64,000 nucleotides of DNA, from the NCBI GenBank assembly GCA_964030475.1, contig CAXIPT010000003.1:7888453-7952452 (forward strand), in the 5' to 3' direction. Positions 47,301-58,300 of this stretch are shown here, in pieces. The position numbers and the translations under genes were made by a program. The stretch is from Tethya wilhelma (taxonomy: Eukaryota > Porifera > Demospongiae > Tethyida > Tethyidae). The first letter of the stretch is position 1; the number at the start of each line of letters is the position of its first letter. The notes beneath the pieces were generated by a model. That model had not been told where the DNA came from, searched no databases, and saw only the letters and a list, made by a program, of their open reading frames with translations.

Positions 47301-49316
47301 TCAGTATCTCTAAGCCCTAAGCTTCGAGGCCACACCTGTTGTATGATGAACGTTGTACTTGTTAGAAGGAACCGAGGGGCAGCTCACTTACTTTGTAGGT
47401 AAATTTAGTGAGCAATTACACTAAAGCGTGCTGTTTTGGCATATGGTAGATTTTCAATGAGCGTGACAGACATGGTGATAACCCAAGACTATTCAGGGTA
47501 CTAGTCAGTGTAACTTGCCAACTATTATAGTGCAGGTACTCTGACAATATCTTTGTGGTTAATGCAGCCGGATATTCCGATCATTGTTGGTGACCAAATA
47601 CTGCTATTATCATGTGTGAGCATGCATTGTATTGCTAGGGCCCCAAGGTAAGTACCGTATAGCTCCAAATTTTCGTGGTACAATGTTTTCGTGAATTTCG
47701 TGATTTGACCGTATATCACGAAAATTTTCTCCACGTAAATTTAGAAAACCGTATATCGGCAATATAATTTCAGAGATCGTGATTCACGAAAATTAGCTCA
47801 AAATGGCAAAGACAGACTTTTCACGAACTTTTTGAACCACGAAAATTTGGAGCTATACGGTACTTCTGATGCTCATTTATTTAATTAGGACGAACACTAT
47901 ACCTACTAACATGAGCCTTCAATGTAACCATCTTCCAGTACTGGCAGTTAATTGACTGTGTAGTGTCTTTCTACCTATTCAGTTTGTCAAACATCGCAAC
48001 TCATGGGTTGCTATCTATCCACATACATGGTATTTAATACGCGTGTGCTGTAGCTTAATCTAGTTTTATGTGGTCAACTCTTGTAGAGAACAACTAGTCT
48101 CTGATAGTCGATCTCCACATCAGTATTTTAGTGTCAAAAAAGTGATTGAGCAAGTGGAAAAAGTACAGAACTAAAATGTATGCTGAGTGTGAGTAACTGC
48201 CCTTATGTGTGTGTTGCGGTCAGGTAGAATTGCCATTTGTGTAGTGCAACTCTTTATTTTTTGCTTAGCTGATCTTACTAATCTGCGGCAAGCAGAGGTA
48301 TAATTTTATAGTGGAAAATTTGGGAGTGCCACACCCACTTTTGGGTCACGTGGTTGATATCATGACCTTTGAACTATTCTTGAAAGCTAGCTGCTGAGTG
48401 CTTTGATCAACCTGCTCAGTGTTCTGAAATTTATTCATCAATAGTAAGAAATAAAGATTGCTAAAGGCTGGTATAGCTAGAAATTTTCAAGGAGTACAAA
48501 TTTCGCTGTTTTCGCGGATCGCCGCCCATCCCCGAACATTTTACCCGGGAAATTTTCGGGATCGCATATCAAAAAATTAAATTGTGAACAGTTTGCCGAT
48601 CTCCTTTCTGCGAAAATTTTATTCTTCGAAAATTTCTTAAGCACCCTGAGCCCCCTGGCTGTTGAGTATAGTTTCGGACAAACGGTTATGATATAATCCT
48701 AGGAACATGTAAAAGGCATTATTATTATTAGCTGTTACGCATAATTTTTATTATACAGTATGGAATTCATATCAATTCAAGAAGGCTATATAGTACAACC
48801 TATGATCATTAATTACTGTGGAAAAAAGTCAATTTTTGACATCAAGCAAGGTCGCATAGCCCCAAAGATTCAGCTATGTTAACACAGTATTCACTATTGA
48901 ACGTTTTATGGACACATAAGTATTAATTTTTGCATATGCACAATTGTACCTTATAACAAGAGTACATAACCAAGAGTACATATTCTCCAATTATGTACTC
49001 TTGGTTTAACTTTAGCAGATGTCTCTTGAGGGTGGGCTATATGCCTGACTCTGGGACTAGAACCTAGGCGTGAGGCTAGTATGATAGAACATGCTTGCCA
49101 AATATCGTCCATATTTTAGTGCGCATATCACATGCACAATGACATAAATGAAGTAATGCATGTGGTCAATGCTACTCAATTGGTTCTAAACTTTTTTCAT
49201 TCAGGTGCAACCTCCTGGAAGAACCTCTAGAGCCTCCAGTTATTTTGAGTAGTAATGACTCAATCACTTGTCACCTAAAGCCATTTGAAATAAAGAGTGT
49301 ACATTTACTTTTTTAG
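26315..49316 (+). CDS. MAN2C1: Cytosolic alpha-mannosidase, GH38 (1072 aa)
   Basis: 32 exons, total 3219 nt in frame: 26315-26454, 26522-26656, 26727-26823, 27054-27080, 27132-27208, 31141-31315, 31374-31471, 32251-32342, 32413-32519, 32587-32697, 33117-33209, 33278-33394, 33463-33500, 34055-34112, 34473-34564, 37163-37346, 37754-37826, 37888-38000, 39172-39202, 39407-39465, 39569-39746, 41129-41205, 41283-41380, 41835-42006, 42074-42160, 42223-42366, 42760-42869, 43503-43582, 44277-44357, 44995-45056, 46209-46309, 49205-49316. It trims mannose from free oligosaccharides released in glycoprotein turnover. There is no signal peptide, as expected. Zinc-site motif HCHID (about 275-279), then WLPDTFGYS (about 386-394) with the presumed nucleophile Asp, GHGDGGGGP (about 477), [12 protein letters not shown] and [13 protein letters not shown]. 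Length is close to the animal family (about 1040). The insert near [12 protein letters not shown] is lineage-specific. It looks intact. Confidence 0.93.
27383..27567. repeat. CCGTATAGC-type MITE (intron 5 of MAN2C1)
   Basis: Palindromic unit from TACTGTACAGCGGGAAATTT to TTTACCGCTATACAGTA. Its interior resembles 35148-35358 and 58204-58413. Slightly decayed termini. Confidence 0.75.
27964..28135. repeat. Short TIR element, TACCGTAAA-type
   Basis: Starts TACCGTAAATCGAGAAAATT and ends CTACGAAATTTTACGGTA. It is related in design, though not in interior, to the CCGTATAGC elements. Confidence 0.6.
28136..30754. other. Large intron segment without recognised content
   Basis: Part of MAN2C1 intron 5 (27209-31140). 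Several open frames of 60-110 codons exist, but none shows a family motif, a signal peptide or a splice partner. Decayed transposon sequence is possible. Confidence 0.4.
30763..30824 (-). repeat. tRNA-like sequence (SINE head or tRNA relic)
   Basis: Minus strand: GTGGTACAATGCTTAGTGCT resembles an A box, and GTGTTCAAGGCCC about 30 bases on resembles a B box. It does not close a full cloverleaf by eye, so it is probably a tRNA-derived SINE piece. Confidence 0.4.
34817..34979. repeat. Near-perfect 163-bp palindrome
   Basis: ACCAGAGGAGGCTCGACACG...GTCCTCCACGTG is followed by its inverse (GGAGGACTTTAATTGCAAAA...CGAACCTCCTCTGCTGGGT). The central loop is about 40 bp. In intron 15 of MAN2C1, just left of the nested MITE. 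Probably a foldback MITE. Confidence 0.75.
35148..35358. repeat. CCGTATAGCGGGAAATTTTCG MITE, full length
   Basis: Perfect terminal repeats TACCGTATAGCGGGAAATTT / AAATTTCCCGCTATACGGTA flank an interior that is nearly the inverse of 58204-58413. The TA at each end may be the target duplication. Confidence 0.85.
35957..36195 (+). repeat. Dispersed repeat R2
   Basis: TGGTCTCGAAGCTAAGTGCT through AAGCACAAAAGCCTCAAATC to the GACAGACA run and GAGGCTTAA. An inverted, diverged copy lies at about 38107-38325, and its 3' tail recurs at 54605-54685 (and 57714-57794). It is possibly a SINE-like or LINE-tail repeat. No promoter box is confirmed. Confidence 0.6.
36711..36960. repeat. Dispersed repeat R3
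   Basis: GAACAAAAATGACACTCTTG...GTCGACCCATTCCTACTATA. It matches 46890-47110 in inverted orientation (AGTAGGAATGGTTTGAATGT...TTTTTATTCTTCTAAC) and part of 15625-15690. In intron 15 of MAN2C1. Confidence 0.6.
38107..38325 (-). repeat. Dispersed repeat R2, inverted copy
   Basis: Reverse complement resembles 35957-36195: CGAGG/GAGACC end, AAGCACAAAGTCTCAGATCT, TGTAATCCTCTGCACATGCT. In intron 18 of MAN2C1. Confidence 0.55.
43951..44175. repeat. TTAA-flanked palindromic MITE, copy 1
   Basis: Begins TTAAAGAAACTGTGTCACTA and ends ACACAGTTCCTTTAA. Inverted inner arms carry the TGTGACGTTTTGTG and TGGTAACAAAACAGC blocks. TTAA at both ends is the target preference of piggyBac transposases. In intron 28 of MAN2C1. 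Confidence 0.7.
44646..44894. repeat. TTAA-flanked palindromic MITE, copy 2
   Basis: TTTAAAGGAACTGCGTCACT...TAGATTTCCTTTAA. Clearly the same family as 43951-44175 and better preserved. In intron 29 of MAN2C1. Confidence 0.7.
45110..45350. repeat. Fragment of the CCATATAGCCGG TIR element
   Basis: Starts ACCATATAGCCGGAAACTTT. From 45270 it matches the inverse of 61325-61430 (GTTAGTTTGATTGTTGCTTA). The other end is missing. In intron 30 of MAN2C1. Confidence 0.65.
46644..46852. repeat. CCGTATAGCGGGAAATTTTCG MITE, variant interior
   Basis: TACCGTATAGCGGGAAATTT / AAATTTCCCGCTATACGGTA termini. The interior (GTTTCAGGCCTTGAAAACAA) differs from the 35148 type. A decayed left end of a further copy lies at about 46506-46560. 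In intron 31 of MAN2C1. Confidence 0.8.
46890..47240 (-). repeat. Dispersed repeat R3, inverted copy
   Basis: Inverse of 36711-36960 over its first 220 bp. It continues with a stretch shared directly with 15733-15830 (ATTTCCAGAGAAC...GGGTACTAC..ATTCCTTGAT). Confidence 0.55.
47653..47862. repeat. CCGTATAGCTCC MITE
   Basis: Termini TACCGTATAGCTCCAAATTT / AAATTTGGAGCTATACGGTA: the same outer ten bases as the other MITEs but CTCC instead of GGGA next to them. The interior is rich in TTTTCGTGAATTTCGTG. In intron 31 of MAN2C1. A decayed relative lies at about 48476-48640. Confidence 0.8.
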
Positions 49317-49782
49317 GACAACTTTAAGTTACTAGGTACATAATTTGGACATTGTCATGCTAGTGATCGTTGCTACTAGCTGTAACAAGATATAATTGTA
49401 GTCGTACTTAATTTGTGTGCATGTTTCATTTTGTGTATGGTCATGTAACTACTGGTAAATAATTCTATCAAAAAAAATGTTTGTTGGAGCAATACGGTGA
49501 TAAGAGGAAATAGTAATAAGTACATTTTATCAATAAGGTGAGCCACTACACCCAGAGTTGATACAAAATCCTTGTTCTTACCTCGTTATGTATGGTAAGT
49601 ATGGTTGGAGTGTGCGCATGCGCAATACATGACGTAGATATGCAAGCGTAAAGGTGCAAATTCCACAACTAGGAATCAGCAAATCAGATTCAAGATTACT
49701 TTTATCACTTTATCACAGCTAATATAGTTTGTCTACATCCAGATCGATCTAGCATAAAAAATAGTGATAGTGAAAATTCAAA
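49317..49782 (+). promoter_or_regulatory. Intergenic region MAN2C1 to T-box gene
   Basis: 466 bp between the MAN2C1 stop and the T-box ATG, both genes on the + strand. It should hold the MAN2C1 3' UTR and the T-box promoter. CpG-bearing GTGCGCATGCGCAATACATG at 49612-49631 resembles an NRF1-type GCGCATGCGC site. Confidence 0.4.
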
Positions 49783-52142
49783 ATGAGTATTAGTTCTGAA
49801 GACAGTTTGAGTGAGCTCCCTTTGCCATATGATATCTCTTCAGCAGTTTGTAGAGCTTTACGTATCAACTCGGCTAATGAACGGACCCCGTTACGTCAGT
49901 CGCACAGTGTTTGTCCTTCGACCCCTTTGACAGCTAACGATGACGAGTTTGGTACTTCAAAAGAAGCGTGTGGAGCCGCTTACCCTTATAACTACTACTA
50001 TCCAACCAACTGTCAGTTTCAGAATTTCAAACATTGCAGTCAAATTCAAAGCATTGATTTCGAACCTAAACCTGACCCAGATCGACACACTACTTTCTCT
50101 ACAGATATGGAGCCAATCAATGCTAGAACTGTGTGCAGTAACACAAAACCTATTCTAGAGTCAGAAGTCCAGTTCTGCAAGTATATTGACTATAGCAATG
50201 ACTTCGAGCCCACGCCTACTGACGTTCAAATGACAGAGTATCCTCCAATCCCTCCACAATATGATCCTGTACATCATCAATACACAATCTCTAGAGAATC
50301 CGTTCCACCAATGAAACAGAAGATCCAAAGCTACCCAACATATAGTATTACCATGGATGACTACAGCAGTCCTGAGGTTTCCCCTCTGAAACAGTACCCA
50401 TCTCCAGCCAGTTGCTTCACATTGGGTAAAAATGAACTATGGACTGCTAAACTACAGAATTCTCATCTTTGGAAGCAGTTTGACCAGATTGGTACTGAGA
50501 TGGTTATCACTAAGGGAGGCAGGTGAGTAGCATACAAATATTGACAAACTTTAATTGGCTGCCTAGAAATAGAAGTATAATGATTGATTTCTATAGCTAT
50601 AGTGAACTTCAATTAATTGTCAATTAATGCATGGTTTCAAATCAATTATTCTTTTTACATTCATCACAGGCGTATGTTCCCTTCCTTGGTTGTTAGCATT
50701 TCTGGTCTTGACCCACATGCTATTTACACAGTAAAGCTTGAAATTCTTCCAACGGATGGGAAGAGATACAAATTTTTGCAAACTGAGTGGGTGGCTGTTG
50801 GCAAAGCTGATAAGAAGCAAATGTATCGAGACTACGTCCACCCTGACTCGCCTAACAATGGAGCTTTCTGGATGGAAAAGGACATCAACTTCAAACTTGT
50901 TAAACTCACTAACAACAAGGGGACAAAGCATCCCGACCAGGTTATACTACGCTAGTGGTCATAAATAATTATTAGTAAATTACACTAATTTGTAATCTTC
51001 ATCACATGACACATTGTAGGTAATTCTCAATTCAATGCAAAAGTATCAGCCACGGGTGCAGTTAATATGCGAGACTACAGGAGCTACCCGGTATTTCTCA
51101 TTTGCAGAGTCAAAATTCATTGCTGTAACTGCATACCAGAATAGTCAGGTAAACCGTTGTCCATGTGTGCCGTGTACAGGCACTATAAAATTCCACAGTG
51201 TCATTTTAATAAAAATTATACTATAATTATAATTATCATTTTACAATTAGATTACACAGCTAAAAATCAACAACAATCCCTATGCACGGGCATTTCGTGA
51301 GAGCATGTCTCTGGATGGCAACTTCATGGAAAAAAGTGGAGGACACTACATGCTCCGAGAAAGATCATCATCGCCAACTCATGCTGCTCCAGATCATGAT
51401 CAAAGTACCAGTCCTCAGGAGACCCCTTCATCTTCACCTCAAAAGAAACTGCAAACAACAATCAAGAGACATCACAACAGCCATTCTGAAACTGTGGCCA
51501 CTAATAGTGCTATAAGCATTGAATCAGGTATTTGCATACTCATACTACTATAATTGTATACACCATATAGACCCCTCCCCTCCTTAAAATTTTGCATGCA
51601 TAGTAATTATACCTGATATGACAACGGAGTTAGCTATACAGCTATGAGCTCGAGCCTAGCATCATCATGCATCAAAGTCACGTTGTTTGTTTTTCTCTTT
51701 ACTTAAAGGCATGTGTTGATTGATGACAGATTTGTCACCTAACCCTTAAATGAGGATGTACAATTGTCACTAATCTTAAGGTATTATTCCTTTACTGTGT
51801 TATACAGGATTTGAGAGTGGAGATTCTACAGAGCAGATGCTCCCACACTACACTGTTAGCACTGATGTTGACCGTACAATGCTCTTTCCTGCAAAAATTC
51901 TTTCCCAGCCCAATCCCTTTAGTTCCAGCTCACTTACCTATTGGGCAGACGATAATAGTCTTTGGAACCCAAATCTGATTACCCCAGATTTGCTGATGGA
52001 CTCTACTAATTCTTTTTCAGAACCCTACCTCAGAGAGTCTTCCATGATGAATAGCACTGATGTGAGCCCAGTTAAAGAGATTTACCCTACTGACAACATA
52101 CATGTAGTGGACATTGATACAGATGATGATGTATTCTTTTAA
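49783..52142 (+). CDS. T-box transcription factor (583 aa)
   Basis: Exons 49783-50522, 50670-50940, 51020-51148, 51251-51527 and 51808-52142 (1752 nt, in frame). The DNA-binding T-box spans about residues 215-397: LWTAKLQNSHLWKQFDQIG, TEMVITKGGRRMFP, VVSISGLDPHAIYTV, WVAVGKADK, HPDSPNNGAFWM, FKLVKLTNN, VILNSMQKYQPRV, FIAVTAYQNSQITQLKINNN and YARAFRE, all in canonical order. The N-terminal 214 residues are Pro/Tyr-rich. The C-terminal tail is Ser-rich and ends with acidic VVDIDTDDDVFF. T-box proteins bind T-half-site DNA in the nucleus and control cell fate. I cannot place it in a subfamily without a tree. It ends 172 bp from the convergent ERI2 stop. Confidence 0.95.
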
Positions 52143-52314
52143 TTTTTCTTTTTGACAACAATGCATGTTTTACTGAAGGTTTATTTTTGTGCAACCCATT
52201 CACTTTTGAAAGCCTGTAATTCCATTGGTACTTCTTATTTCAGCACATGTCAATAGTATTTGAATAAAATTTAATGCATTTTCAATAATAACAATAATAT
52301 TAATTAAACTATTG

Positions 52315-55300
52315 TTACTCATATTCTGATTTTGTTGTCTGAGTAGTGGAGAATGAATATACATTTGAGATACTTTTCTTTTGAGGTACTTGCAGATGGC
52401 CTTCCCATTTAAAGAACCCACATCCCTGTACTTTGCTTAGGGCTGAGCTGTTCGTACATACAAAGAAAGGTCTGCCTTCATTAGGTCCAGGAGTACAAAC
52501 TGTTTTCCGTTTAGTCCTTTTGCCACAGTTACATATAGGAGGAGTGATCTTGACAATGTCAGCTTGGGTAGAATGATCTATCAATAAAGTTTTTGGAGTA
52601 GTAACTGTTATTTCTAATGAAGACTTTGAATCCTTCAGTTTTGGTGTAATTGTTCTACTAGTGCTACAAATGTTTGCAGGGCTATTAGTACTGTAGTGAG
52701 GGTTAGAGCACAAGTTTGAAGCGTCCTTAGTAAAGCAATCCCTGATTGTGGAAGTTGTAGCAGTAGATAATTCTGATTTATAGTGAGCACTAAACTTTTT
52801 CATTCCTTTAGATGTATCTTCATTACTCTCATTAGACAATAATGTGATGGGATTAATGTGACTGATACAATCTGTTCGAGACGGAGTACGATCAAGGGTG
52901 GCCCCAGGATCTGAAACAGGATATATACAAATTCACTTCCATCAACTCTCTTACATCATAACATGAGCATGAGGGTATCAGTAGATTGTATACATAAGGA
53001 TGAGTATTGATGACGTACATCCTGAGTATACATGTGTCATACATGTATGTACTATTCAGCAAGCAATGACTTGCCAATTAATGAACACTATAGCTGGTAT
53101 AGAACCAAAACTTTCAACAACTACTGTTATAGCGGGAAATTAGAGGGGAGAATTTTTCACAGTTTGGCTTCATTCCACGATAAGGGGTCATCATGCATAC
53201 AAATATGGCTTTGGAACACTTGCATCCAACTGAAGCTCGAGTGGCTTAGCAAGTTTATAGAGACTGAAAAATGACTTACCAGCAAAAAGAGCTAGAGTAA
53301 AGAATACTGCAGGAAATCACCCGCTTCCAAACTTAAAAAATGAGTTCACCCAGAAGCATCTGCCACCGCTCAAGATGTAAGTTTATACCGTATAGCACAA
53401 AATATTAGCGGGAATAAAATTTGGCGGATTGTTCAAAATTTCATGATTGGCGGATTTTATTTTGCCGTTTGTGTACGCAGCAATACACGTATTCCGTATG
53501 TGCATGCGCAAAAATGACGGTTTGGCGGATTTAATATTGGCGGCCCTTACCAAAACTGCCAATCCGCCAATATTGCTAAATTTTTGTGCTATACAGTAAA
53601 TGTAGCATATCATAGGCCCTAGAAACCATGCCTAAGTTTTGGTATGGGAATATCTGACCAGAAAGGGGGTGAGGTTCTTGAGGTTCTATACACCTACATG
53701 GAAATATAATTATTTCTTCCAATTTTTATTGTGTCGCTATCCACGAAAAATTTTCACACAAAATTTTTTTAAGATGAAAACAGGAACGTTTTCCCTTTGA
53801 AAAATTCCTGCTTTACGGTATTAGCTTTAAAAATTTGGTTCTCACCTGAAGAAGCCTCAGTTTCTTTATATGGTAATAAACTGTTAAGTTGATTCACTGT
53901 AGATCTTGCAGCTCTGTTTATTCCAGTAAACTGTTTAGGTGTAAACATTTCACTGTATTATATTAAGTAGGCAATCAATGTCCCAAGGCTTATTGTTACG
54001 TCATGTATGTTTATGTATATCCATATGGGTACGCAATTTACAGGTTGTAAAACCACCGAGTAGTCCATGTGAAAGTAATCTATCTACCACTACGTAAAAT
54101 TATTTATTTTCTTGCATGTGTGTCAACTGAATGTTGCAAGAAAAGCTTATAATGCAGTATGCACACAAAGTCTACTATTATGTTAGTATTAACTAGCTAC
54201 CTGACTCAATTTCCTTTTAAGTTTGAACTTGTAAGTTTTAGCAGTTTGTACCATATTGAGATCAAATGACCTATATACCGTATAGTGGGTAAATTTGGCA
54301 AATTGGCAAATTATTCTTCAAATCACCAAATTAAAAATCGCCAAACAGTTTAAGACGCACGTGCACCCATATAAATATGCAGTGTGCGGAATTGAATCGC
54401 CATATTAAAAATTGCCAATAATCCTAAAATGGGAATTTGCCAAATTTTAACCCCGCCAAATTTACCCGCTATACGGTATATTATATAGACTCTACATGAT
54501 AGATTTATCAACGTAAGTACCATCAACTTTGTCACTAGAGCTACTTCATTATCTACACTGAAATGGGTAGATGTCCAGACAATGAGTTGGGTTTGAAACT
54601 TTGATGAAACAGACACACAAAATAACTACTGTAATACTCTGCACATGTTATATCCATACATGTGCCAAGGGTTAATGATGAAAATTGGGAATGTGGTACT
54701 AGAAACTCGTATCACAAATAAAATTGCCTGTTAAAATGAATGCTCTTAAGCTGGTAATGTTGAGATATATCTACCGTATAGCAGGTAAATTTGGCAGGCT
54801 TAAAATTTGGCAAATTCCTATTTTGGGATTATTGGCGATTTTTAATTTGGCGATTCAATTCCGTATGCTGCGTAGTTTGTATGGGTGCATGTGCGTATTA
54901 AACTGTTTAGCGATTTTTAATTTGGTGATTTGAAGAATAATTCACCAATTTGGCAAATTTAATTCTCGCCAAGTTTACGCGCTATACGGTATATACATGT
55001 ATGTGGAAAATACTGTGGTGGTTGAGGCTTTTAGCTCTGAAGCCACACCTATTGGTCAAGTGTGCATTATCCATAAATTTGAAGCAGCTTTAGCTACCGT
55101 ATAGCGGGAAATTTTCGTGGGGGAAAATTTTTGCGAATTTCGCGGTTTGGCAGCTTTCCGCGAAAATTTTCCCCCATGAAATTTGTAAGGTATGTGATCG
55201 TCACGTATAGTTGAGACGCAATCCACGAAAATTTTCCCCGCGAATTTCAGCCTGCGGTCTGCGGTTTCCAAAGAATGCTTTGAAGTACTTTGATGTGGTC

Positions 55301-58300
55301 TAATTTCCGGTCACTTGTTCGAAGGCAACTTCCGGTCGCTAGTTTTTGAACGAAAATGATCTCCAGCACCTCCTGAACACTTTTATTTTCAATTGTATAT
55401 TTTGATATAGAAAACTTGGACACACCCCTTCACGATTCACTAATTAAATTAGTGATAGCAAAAGTACCGCCCACTCAAAATACTCTAACCTTAAACCCTA
55501 TTTTGTGATGCACTTCAAGTTCACATTTATTTTGTTTTTGTGATCCCTCAGGATCAATCAGTCCAAGTAGCATTATCACAGTATCTCTGTATGAGAAAGT
55601 GCATATGAATGTATTACTAAAGTGAATTAATATTACAATATGGTTTTTAACAGACTTTCACCAGGAACAAACTTTATTTGCTACAACGTTTCGAGAGCAC
55701 TCTGGCTCTCTTCATCAGGTAGAATGATACAAAGCCATATCTGTACCTGAAGAAGAGAGCCAGAGTGCTCTCGAAACGTTGTAGCAAATAAAGTTTGTTC
55801 GTCTGTTAAAAACAATATTGTAATATCAATATACGCCAGAATTATGCCATTCTCTCAATGAATTAATATTGTCATGCCTGTACAAGGTACAGGCACTTAA
55901 GCAGAAGTCATTGGGACAGGCAGTCATGGTATCGGACTTTATAGATGAGGTGGATGGATACTTAAGACACAATGGTGAGGAGGCAAGGGAGTATCTAGAG
56001 CATCAATCAGAGGGATACTGGAAAAACGAGCATATGCTACAACAAGTAAATAAAGCGATAAATATATTTGAGAGAAAATACCCTAATGCAACAGCTCTAT
56101 TTATATTTGATAATGCACCTTCGCATATGAAGAAGCCAGATGATGCACTTAATGCAGATGCCATGAACGTTAGACCAGGGGGGAAAAAGACAGTGATGCG
56201 GTCCACCAGATTTAATGGAGAGGTGCAGGAGATGACTCTTCCTGATGGTACCCCCAAGGGAATGAAGATGGTACTGGAGGATAGGGGAGTCTGCACAAAA
56301 GAGATGGTTTCAAAAGACATGGTACGGACACTTAAAGAATACGATGACTTTAAAAATAGCAAAACAATTTTATGTGAATTAATTGAGAGTAGAGGACATA
56401 NTAGAGTAAAGAATACTGCAGGAAATCACCCGCTTCCAAACTTAAAAAATGAGTTCACCCAGAAGCATCTGCCACCGCTCAAGATGTAAGTTTATACCGT
56501 ATAGCACAAAATATTAGCGGGAATAAAATTTGGCGGATTGTTCAAAATTTCATGATTGGCGGATTTTATTTTGCCGTTTGTGTACGCAGCAATACACGTA
56601 TTCCGTATGTGCATGCGCAAAAATGACGGTTTGGCGGATTTAATATTGGCGGCCCTTACCAAAACTGCCAATCCGCCAATATTGCTAAATTTTTGTGCTA
56701 TACAGTAAATGTAGCATATCATAGGCCCTAGAAACCATGCCTAAGTTTTGGTATGGGAATATCTGACCAGAAAGGGGGTGAGGTTCTTGAGGTTCTATAC
56801 ACCTACATGGAAATATAATTATTTCTTCCAATTTTTATTGTGTCGCTATCCACGAAAAATTTTCACACAAAATTTTTTTAAGATGAAAACAGGAACGTTT
56901 TCCCTTTGAAAAATTCCTGCTTTACGGTATTAGCTTTAAAAATTTGGTTCTCACCTGAAGAAGCCTCAGTTTCTTTATATGGTAATAAACTGTTAAGTTG
57001 ATTCACTGTAGATCTTGCAGCTCTGTTTATTCCAGTAAACTGTTTAGGTGTAAACATTTCACTGTATTATATTAAGTAGGCAATCAATGTCCCAAGGCTT
57101 ATTGTTACGTCATGTATGTTTATGTATATCCATATGGGTACGCAATTTACAGGTTGTAAAACCACCGAGTAGTCCATGTGAAAGTAATCTATCTACCACT
57201 ACGTAAAATTATTTATTTTCTTGCATGTGTGTCAACTGAATGTTGCAAGAAAAGCTTATAATGCAGTATGCACACAAAGTCTACTATTATGTTAGTATTA
57301 ACTAGCTACCTGACTCAATTTCCTTTTAAGTTTGAACTTGTAAGTTTTAGCAGTTTGTACCATATTGAGATCAAATGACCTATATACCGTATAGTGGGTA
57401 AATTTGGCAAATTGGCAAATTATTCTTCAAATCACCAAATTAAAAATCGCCAAACAGTTTAAGACGCACGTGCACCCATATAAATATGCAGTGTGCGGAA
57501 TTGAATCGCCATATTAAAAATTGCCAATAATCCTAAAATGGGAATTTGCCAAATTTTAACCCCGCCAAATTTACCCGCTATACGGTATATTATATAGACT
57601 CTACATGATAGATTTATCAACGTAAGTACCATCAACTTTGTCACTAGAGCTACTTCATTATCTACACTGAAATGGGTAGATGTCCAGACAATGAGTTGGG
57701 TTTGAAACTTTGATGAAACAGACACACAAAATAACTACTGTAATACTCTGCACATGTTATATCCATACATGTGCCAAGGGTTAATGATGAAAATTGGGAA
57801 TGTGGTACTAGAAACTCGTATCACAAATAAAATTGCCTGTTAAAATGAATGCTCTTAAGCTGGTAATGTTGAGATATATCTACCGTATAGCAGGTAAATT
57901 TGGCAGGCTTAAAATTTGGCAAATTCCTATTTTGGGATTATTGGCGATTTTTAATTTGGCGATTCAATTCCGTATGCTGCGTAGTTTGTATGGGTGCATG
58001 TGCGTATTAAACTGTTTAGCGATTTTTAATTTGGTGATTTGAAGAATAATTCACCAATTTGGCAAATTTAATTCTCGCCAAGTTTACGCGCTATACGGTA
58101 TATACATGTATGTGGAAAATACTGTGGTGGTTGAGGCTTTTAGCTCTGAAGCCACACCTATTGGTCAAGTGTGCATTATCCATAAATTTGAAGCAGCTTT
58201 AGCTACCGTATAGCGGGAAATTTTCGTGGGGGAAAATTTTTGCGAATTTCGCGGTTTGGCAGCTTTCCGCGAAAATTTTCCCCCATGAAATTTGTAAGGT

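Larger units (their letters stand above)
53293..55248. repeat. 1956-bp block, copy 1
   Basis: Identical by eye to 56402-58357 at a constant offset of 3109. It contains the ERI2 coding exon 53846-53930 and the MITEs at 53386, 54276, 54772 and 55095. Its right end breaks inside a MITE (55095-55248), where it joins repeat R1. Confidence 0.95.

Noticed and set aside
48969..49003. Hairpin CCAAGAGTACAT/ATGTACTCTTGG as a terminator or miRNA
   Set aside because: Arms are only about 12 bp. It lies in a MAN2C1 intron and has no further support.
55095..55271. Minus-strand ORF over the MITE
   Set aside because: Frames through these palindromes are open because of their base composition. The same peptides appear at every copy of the MITE.
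56402..56489. C-terminal 28 residues apparently joined to the transposase frame
   Set aside because: They are read across the N from a different contig. The same DNA at 53293-53380 is ERI2 exon/intron on the other strand.
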